From Treponema sp. (lineage in GTDB: Bacteria; Spirochaetota; Spirochaetia; Treponematales; Breznakiellaceae): a DNA stretch of 9,696 nt. The DNA is taken from positions 1-9,696 of the forward strand of contig JAISBR010000018.1 of the NCBI GenBank assembly GCA_031266095.1, read 5' to 3'. A program made the translations under genes and the position numbers. Shown piece after piece: positions 6,346 through 9,696 of this stretch; position 1 is the stretch's first letter, and every line of letters begins with the position of its first letter. The notes below the pieces were generated by a model that was given only the letters and a program-made list of their open reading frames with translations, searched no databases and was not told the origin of the DNA.

Positions 6346-6372
6346 CAATACAAACTATCAAAGGAGACTATT

Positions 6373-7065
6373 ATGGCGCAATACCTTAGCTGGCTGCCGG
6401 GCGGCAGGGACGATCAGCTTGCCATGGCTAAAACATGGCTCTTGGTACTGGCGGTCAAGGGACCGGGATGGGGCGTCCCGCAGACGGACATCACGGATTT
6501 GACCACCCTGAGCCAGGCGGCGGAGACTATCCTCTTCCAGGCAAAAAGTTCCGCACGCACCATGGTGATCACCGCCCAGTGCCGGGAGGATTTTGAGGCT
6601 CTGGTTGAAAAAATGCGGTTCATCAAGGCGCGGCACTTCCTTACCCCGCCCCTGACCGAAACCGATTACGCCTCCCTGCTTCTCAAAATGCGCGACCCCA
6701 CCCCGTCGGATATACCCGTGCCGGACGCGCAGCCCACGGCGGATCTGACCTTTCCGGGGATTCATCTGGTGGAACTGCGGAAGATACGGCCGGTGACGGG
6801 ACCGGAACCGGACAAGCGCGCTGACTACGGGGTGCGGATTTACTGGGGCCTGGGGGGAGAGTCCACGGAACTGTACAAGTTCCGGGTAACGGGTACGCCG
6901 AAAACGGGGAGAGACCTGCCCAATTCGCTGTTTACGCGGCGGAAGAAGGAGCGGTTTGATTTTGAGGGGGAGAGCGGGACGAGGGTGTATTTTTGCCTGC
7001 GTTACGAAAACCCGACGGGAGCCGCCGGTTCCTCCGGCCCGATCCTGAGCGCGGTTATTCCGTGA
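6373..7065 (+). CDS. Hypothetical protein with a fibronectin-III-like C-terminal domain; paralogue of the gene ending at 237
   Basis: The product has 230 residues. I chose ATG 6373 because AAAGGAG (6360-6366) sits six bases upstream. The frame continues upstream through the 21-bp repeats to a TTG at 6229, which has no binding site. Residues 1-110 look helical (QLAMAKTWLLVLAVKG, then a long amphipathic stretch) and residues 125-230 look like beta strands. The C-terminal half matches the fragment at 1-237 through FTRRKKERFDF, E-S-G, VYFCLRYEN and GPILSAVIP. I recognise this as a family of gut-bacterial hypothetical proteins of about 220 residues, with no known function. There is no signal peptide or lipobox. 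The upstream poly-C tract and repeat array suggest variable expression, and a terminator follows directly. Confidence 0.85.
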   Translation: MAQYLSWLPGGRDDQLAMAKTWLLVLAVKGPGWGVPQTDITDLTTLSQAAETILFQAKSSARTMVITAQCREDFEALVEKMRFIKARHFLTPPLTETDYASLLLKMRDPTPSDIPVPDAQPTADLTFPGIHLVELRKIRPVTGPEPDKRADYGVRIYWGLGGESTELYKFRVTGTPKTGRDLPNSLFTRRKKERFDFEGESGTRVYFCLRYENPTGAAGSSGPILSAVIP

Positions 7066-7067
7066 AC

Positions 7068-7091
7068 AAAATCGCCTAAACGGCGATTTTT
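7068..7091 (+). terminator. Intrinsic terminator of the 6373 gene
   Basis: AAAATCGCC (7068-7076) pairs perfectly with GGCGATTTT (7082-7090) around the loop TAAAC, ending in a run of five T. It starts two bases after the TGA stop, as expected for a rho-independent terminator. The A run before and T run after could also let it act on the minus strand, but no minus-strand gene lies there. Confidence 0.8.
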
Positions 7092-7100
7092 GGAGGTTTT

Positions 7101-7193
7101 ATGCACGAAGTGCAACAAACTCTTAGTAAAGGTTTACTACCGGATCCCGATCAGGCTTTGGTGAAGAAGCCCGGCGTTGCCGGGAGAAAGTAA
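7101..7193 (+). CDS. Possible 30-residue small ORF
   Basis: ATG 7101 is preceded by GGAGG (7092-7096) at four-base spacing and opens a 30-codon frame ending at TAA 7191-7193. The peptide starts MHEVQQTLSK and ends PGVAGRK; it has several Lys and Arg residues and no membrane segment. It begins nine bases after the terminator hairpin, so it would need its own promoter or read-through. I do not recognise it. It could be a real small protein, a leader for the 7271 gene, or part of a dispersed repeat that happens to be open. Confidence 0.3.
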   Translation: MHEVQQTLSKGLLPDPDQALVKKPGVAGRK

Positions 7194-7270
7194 CGTGAGT
7201 TCGGCGCAGTATAGAGATGCGCGAACGATAATACAAGATGCGGGACATAAAAACCGCAAAGGGGCAAAAA

Positions 7271-7618
7271 ATGAGATATGCAGAAAAAACTGAACAAGGG
7301 GACATTTGCCTTACACCAGGTGAATTCGTCGGAAAGACTGGGCCTGACGGTCTTCCGGTTACTCATGTTATCCTCTCGTGTATGGATCTCTCCATTCACT
7401 GGTTTATGGATTTTTTGACCGGGAAAGAAGGCATTCCCGCTGAGTTTGAGAGCGACGGAAAAAAGTACCAGGTGTTCAGAGAATCTGACGCTATATTTCT
7501 TGAAGAAATCAGGGACGGCGGCTTTGTCAATAACGTTGCTTTTTCTTTAAACGAAATTCAGACCGTTTTGGATGAATTACACCAAATCATGGCGGAAGAA
7601 TCCGCAAAGGAAGCATAG
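7271..7618 (+). CDS. Hypothetical cytoplasmic protein
   Basis: The product has 115 residues from ATG 7271, which has AAAGGGG (7258-7264) six bases upstream. An ATG at 7238 in the same frame has no binding site and would add 11 residues. The protein is acidic and mixed in structure: a beta-rich first half (GDICLTPGEF, GLPVTHVILSCMDLSIHWFMDFLTG), a short KKYQVFRES strand region, and a C-terminal helix (LNEIQTVLDELHQIMAEESAKEA). There is no signal peptide and I recognise no family. The stop lies two bases before the ATG of the next gene, and that gene's ribosome binding site lies inside this one, so the two are almost certainly co-transcribed and translationally coupled. A cytoplasmic partner of the exported proteins downstream is possible but unproven. 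Confidence 0.75.
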   Translation: MRYAEKTEQGDICLTPGEFVGKTGPDGLPVTHVILSCMDLSIHWFMDFLTGKEGIPAEFESDGKKYQVFRESDAIFLEEIRDGGFVNNVAFSLNEIQTVLDELHQIMAEESAKEA

Positions 7619-7620
7619 CT

Positions 7621-8061
7621 ATGAAAAAGAACATTTTGCTGGTTTTCGGCATTGTTTGTATGGCCGCGTTTGCCTACGGGCAAAACACATCCATAACCAA
7701 CAACAATACCGTTACCATAAACGGCGACGTGTATTATTTCAGGCCGTCCACTACACCATCGTCTCCCCAGCCAAGGGTTGGCAGCAGTGATTTTATCAGC
7801 TACGGACGCTGGTACGGGGCGGATGCCGCGAGGGCGTGGGCCTCAATAGTGGATTGGACCATTGAACATTGTGAAACAGTACAGGGGTATAATCCATCAC
7901 GCGCCTCGTCCGGTACGATGGTGTATATTTCATCGGTTGAGGCCAGGAAAGAAGATTACGTTGATTACAACCACGTGATACGCGTTTATTACTGGATTGT
8001 TCCCAGAGGTGCCCGGATGGAAGAAGGGAGCCGTGAGACAAGAACATTTTTTTTTCGTTAA
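7621..8061 (+). CDS. Secreted hypothetical protein with an N-terminal Asn-rich ITNNNTVTINGDVY motif
   Basis: The product has 146 residues. A signal peptide is clear: MKKN, a hydrophobic core (ILLVFGIVCMAAFA) and probable cleavage around AYG-Q (residue 20/21). The mature protein begins with an Asn- and Thr-rich segment, residues 25-38 (ITNNNTVTINGDVY), that recurs with one change near the C-terminus of the CsgG-like protein two genes downstream. The rest is rich in Tyr, Trp and Arg and looks like a small beta-containing domain of no family I recognise. The ribosome binding site AAAGGAAG (7606-7613) lies in the preceding gene. The C-terminus ends FFFR, encoded by a run of nine T (8047-8055), where slippage could change the tail. 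Periplasmic or surface location is likely. Confidence 0.8.
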   Translation: MKKNILLVFGIVCMAAFAYGQNTSITNNNTVTINGDVYYFRPSTTPSSPQPRVGSSDFISYGRWYGADAARAWASIVDWTIEHCETVQGYNPSRASSGTMVYISSVEARKEDYVDYNHVIRVYYWIVPRGARMEEGSRETRTFFFR

Positions 8062-8076
8062 CCAGGAGGATTAAAG

Positions 8077-8154
8077 ATGCGTACCATAAATTGTTCCGGC
8101 GATGAGCGTAAAATCCGGCGGGCCATGGAACCGGCAAAAGGACGAAATATATGA
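8077..8154 (+). CDS. 25-residue small ORF coupled to the CsgG-like gene
   Basis: ATG 8077 follows a consensus Shine-Dalgarno AGGAGG (8064-8069) at seven-base spacing, the best binding site in the window. The frame runs 25 codons to TGA 8152-8154, which overlaps the next gene's ATG 8151 as ATGA, a standard sign of translational coupling. The peptide starts MRTINCSGDERK and is strongly basic (six Arg or Lys in the middle region), with no membrane segment. It may be a translational leader that loads ribosomes for the CsgG-like gene, or a small functional peptide. It is too short for family recognition. Confidence 0.5.
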   Translation: MRTINCSGDERKIRRAMEPAKGRNI

Positions 8155-8798
8155 GACCCCTTATCCTGGCCGCCGGTCTGGTCATGGTTTGCGCCGGCAT
8201 TTCCGCGCAGCAGTCGCGGAGTCTTGACGCCGCTTTGCGTATGGGCGCGGACTACTTTACCGGCAGGCTGCCGTCCAACACAAAAATAGCCGTCGCGGCG
8301 GTGCGCTCCCCTACGGAAAATCTGTCAAACTACGTGATAGATACTACCGTTATGCACCTCGTCAATACGGACAAATTTGCCGTTATCGAACGTTCCGAGC
8401 TTTCGGCGCTGCAAGAAGAGCAGAGGTACCAGTTATCCGGCGAGGTGAGCGACGAAACCGCCGTGTCCATCGGCCACCAGCTCGGCGTACAGGTCATTAT
8501 TACCGGTGCGGTGACGGAAACAGGCGATAACAGCTATTCGCTGCGGCTCAAAGCGATTGATGTGAAAACCGCGCAAATTGCGGGAACAAGGATTTTTTCC
8601 GTGGAACGGGATCAGACATTGACGGCGTTGTTGAAACCTCCAGTAACAACGCCCAGGAATAATCTGCCCTCAACGGAAATTCCGCAAAGACCCGCACAAA
8701 CAGTTATCAATGGCGACGTAAATATCACAAACAACAATACCACTACCATTAACGGCGATGTATATGTAAACAAGCCGAATTGGTTTACTTTTGAATAA
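8151..8798 (+). CDS. Secreted CsgG/LpoB-fold protein with a C-terminal ITNNNTTTINGDVY motif
   Basis: The product has 215 residues. Residues 1-19 form a Sec signal peptide (hydrophobic core LILAAGLVMVCAG, cleavage near ISA-QQ). Residues 44-160 match the nucleotide-binding-like fold shared by CsgG, FlgO and LpoB proteins: TKIAVAAV, a helix with YVIDTTVMHLV, the signature KFAVIERSELSALQEEQRYQLSG, then SIGHQLGVQVIITGAV and a strand pair SLRLKAIDVKTAQIAGT. Such proteins are periplasmic or outer-membrane-associated assembly factors; this one has no lipobox Cys. A Pro-rich linker (163-182) leads to 1.5 copies of an Asn-rich motif, VINGDVN at 185-191 and ITNNNTTTINGDVY at 192-205. The second is almost identical to one in the 7621 protein. 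AAGGA (8138-8142) lies eight bases before ATG 8151. The exact role is unknown. Confidence 0.85.
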   Translation: MRPLILAAGLVMVCAGISAQQSRSLDAALRMGADYFTGRLPSNTKIAVAAVRSPTENLSNYVIDTTVMHLVNTDKFAVIERSELSALQEEQRYQLSGEVSDETAVSIGHQLGVQVIITGAVTETGDNSYSLRLKAIDVKTAQIAGTRIFSVERDQTLTALLKPPVTTPRNNLPSTEIPQRPAQTVINGDVNITNNNTTTINGDVYVNKPNWFTFE

Positions 8799-8869
8799 CG
8801 CAAAGGGTATCACCACTGAATTTGGGGTAACGCATCCAGAGTATCAAAATAAACAGTAAGGAGTTATTT

Positions 8870-9226
8870 ACGGAAAAGAAAACTTTTGCTTTTCTAGGAT
8901 TTGTTCTTTTTTCCGTAGTTTCATTTTCTTGCAACCAGATTATAGGACAATTGGAATGGAGGTCAAAGAAATATGTTACTTATAATAAGTTGACCTATAC
9001 TATTGTGCTTTTTTCATTAAGCTTTGTCTCACTTTTTCTTTCAGGGGGAGGAGATAAGGATATGATTGTTGCTTCTTATGAAAAAGGATCTGAAGGGTAT
9101 ACTTATATCGAAAATCGTTTTGGATCGGATACTTATTTGGCTGTGGCTACAGATAAAACTTATGTTCTTATTTGGGATGATTCTGACGGGAAAAAAAGAT
9201 GGCATGTTCTTCGTTCTGTTGAGTAA
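8870..9226 (+). CDS. Putative lipoprotein with an apparent ACG start codon
   Basis: Reading from ACG 8870 gives 118 residues, starting (M)EKKTFAFLGFVLFSVVSFSC. This is a full lipoprotein signal peptide with lysines, a hydrophobic core and a lipobox-like VSFS-C21. TAAGGAG (8857-8863) sits six bases before the ACG, exactly where an ATG is expected, and no ATG, GTG or TTG lies between it and the in-frame stop at 8828-8830. The first canonical start is TTG 8951, inside the protein, with no matching signal. A second hydrophobic stretch spans about residues 43-58, then a soluble tail (SYEKGSEGYTYIENRFGS...WHVLRSVE). The gene is clearly more AT-rich than its neighbours, suggesting a different origin. 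Either ACG is a weak natural start, or a point change has crippled the gene. No family recognised. Confidence 0.6.
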   Translation, partial: TEKKTFAFLGFVLFSVVSFSCNQIIGQLEWRSKKYVTYNKLTYTIVLFSLSFVSLFLSGGGDKDMIVASYEKGSEGYTYIENRFGSDTYLAVATDKTYVLIWDDSDGKKRWHVLRSVE

Positions 9227-9255
9227 ACGCAAAACCCCAGGCAGGAAGGCTTGCG

Positions 9256-9696
9256 CTACCACTTCCTTGGCACAAATCCGTCCGGCGGCGGAATAAGCTG
9301 CACCGTGTCGCCGGTCAGTTCAAGCACAAAAAAACCGCTCTCGTAGGCATAACGCCGGGTATCGTCGTCCACCACTCCCCCCGCCATGGCTCCCAGCATC
9401 TTTTTGCCCGCCACTTCCGCGGGTGGGTATTTTCGTATGCGTTCCATCCGTTTCAGATGATCGTCCACATCTCGCCTGTCATCGAGTTGACGCTTAACCT
9501 CAACCGCCATTACCGTGTCGGTATTGGAGAGCAGGATGTCTATGTCCGTCATGGTACGGTTATTTTCATCGAATATCGGCACCCGCTGGTACGCCCGTTT
9601 AAGGTTATAGTCCGGAAATTTCTCCCACAGGCGGGCGGCTATGAGCGTTTCGATCAATTCTCCCAGGGACCGGTTTAAACCGCCGACATTGGCGGT
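9256..9696 (-). CDS. PD-(D/E)XK nuclease-like protein, C-terminal part (runs off the window)
   Basis: The frame is open from the right edge to TAG 9258-9256; 146 residues are visible. They begin NVGGLNRSLGELIETLIAARLWEKF, a helix typical of the region before the nuclease core in restriction-endonuclease-fold proteins of unknown role. The core follows: IFDENNRTMTDIDILLSNTD, then VMAVEVKRQ. Aspartates in TDIDIL (about 9546-9538) with E and K in VEVKRQ (E at 9501-9499) give the D...ExK metal-binding pattern. A TTG at 9657 is not the start, since conserved sequence continues upstream. Family members are often predicted DNA-binding or nuclease proteins with coiled-coil N-termini; no partner gene for restriction or defence is visible here. 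It converges on the lipoprotein gene, 29 bases away. Confidence 0.8.
   Translation of the reverse strand, partial: TANVGGLNRSLGELIETLIAARLWEKFPDYNLKRAYQRVPIFDENNRTMTDIDILLSNTDTVMAVEVKRQLDDRRDVDDHLKRMERIRKYPPAEVAGKKMLGAMAGGVVDDDTRRYAYESGFFVLELTGDTVQLIPPPDGFVPRKW

Noticed and set aside
6051..6353. Minus-strand repeat protein of about 100 residues with N-E-V-F-S-V-V heptads
   Set aside because: The start would be a TTG without a ribosome binding site, and the openness follows from a stop-free repeat of period 21. Kept only as an alternative reading.
6229..6372. N-terminal extension of the 6373 gene from TTG 6229
   Set aside because: It has no binding site and consists only of repeat sequence; ATG 6373 has AAAGGAG at ideal spacing.
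8047..8055. T9 run at the end of the 7621 gene as a programmed frameshift site
   Set aside because: It lies four codons from the stop, so slippage would alter only the tail, and there is no downstream stimulatory structure. Mentioned only as a possible source of tail variation.
9229..9255. Bidirectional terminator between the lipoprotein and nuclease-like genes
   Set aside because: Only a five-base CGCAA/TTGCG stem with a long loop is present, without a T tract.

Overview
The window reads as a chromosomal segment from an anaerobic, moderately GC-rich bacterium. My best guess is a spirochaete of the gut Treponema type. This rests on gene content and overall style (rubrerythrin, a DUF554 membrane protein, a MetA-type acyltransferase, a CsgG-like secreted protein, many short secreted hypothetical proteins and a paralogous family with a C-terminal beta-sandwich-like domain). 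No rRNA or tRNA gene is present to fix the taxonomy, so the assignment is inference.

Layout. Bases 1-237 hold the 3' end of a hypothetical gene whose paralogue is complete at 6373-7065. After a strong GC hairpin come a small retropepsin-like (clan AA) aspartic protease (399-812) and an RNA 2',3'-cyclic phosphodiesterase, thpR (864-1415). metA (1532-2452) follows, with a promoter placed so that its mRNA would be leaderless. Next are rubrerythrin (2650-3192), with its own good promoter and a perfect inverted repeat in its leader, and radC (3308-4090). On the minus strand, an aldo/keto reductase (5721-4801) and a DUF554 membrane protein (4778-4068) form an operon; the DUF554 gene overlaps the tail of convergent radC by 23 bp.

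The 651-bp gap between the divergent aldo/keto reductase and the 6373 gene is the most unusual non-coding stretch. It has an uninterrupted run of 17 C (6018-6034), then eleven contiguous units of a 21-bp repeat (6118-6345) that end just before the ribosome binding site of the 6373 gene. This resembles a contingency (phase-variable) control region for a gene family of unknown function.

From 7101 to 9226 there is an accessory cluster of short plus-strand genes: a possible 30-residue ORF, a 115-residue hypothetical protein (7271-7618), a secreted 146-residue protein (7621-8061), a 25-residue ORF with a consensus Shine-Dalgarno and an ATGA overlap (8077-8154), a secreted CsgG/LpoB-fold protein (8151-8798), and an AT-rich lipoprotein gene that appears to start at ACG (8870-9226). 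The two secreted proteins share a nearly identical 14-residue asparagine-rich motif, N-terminal in one and C-terminal in the other, which suggests a functional link. The window ends inside a minus-strand gene for a PD-(D/E)XK nuclease-like protein (9696-9256).

The housekeeping genes (methionine synthesis, peroxide defence, RNA end processing) look ordinary. The region 6018-9226 is the accessory part worth following up.
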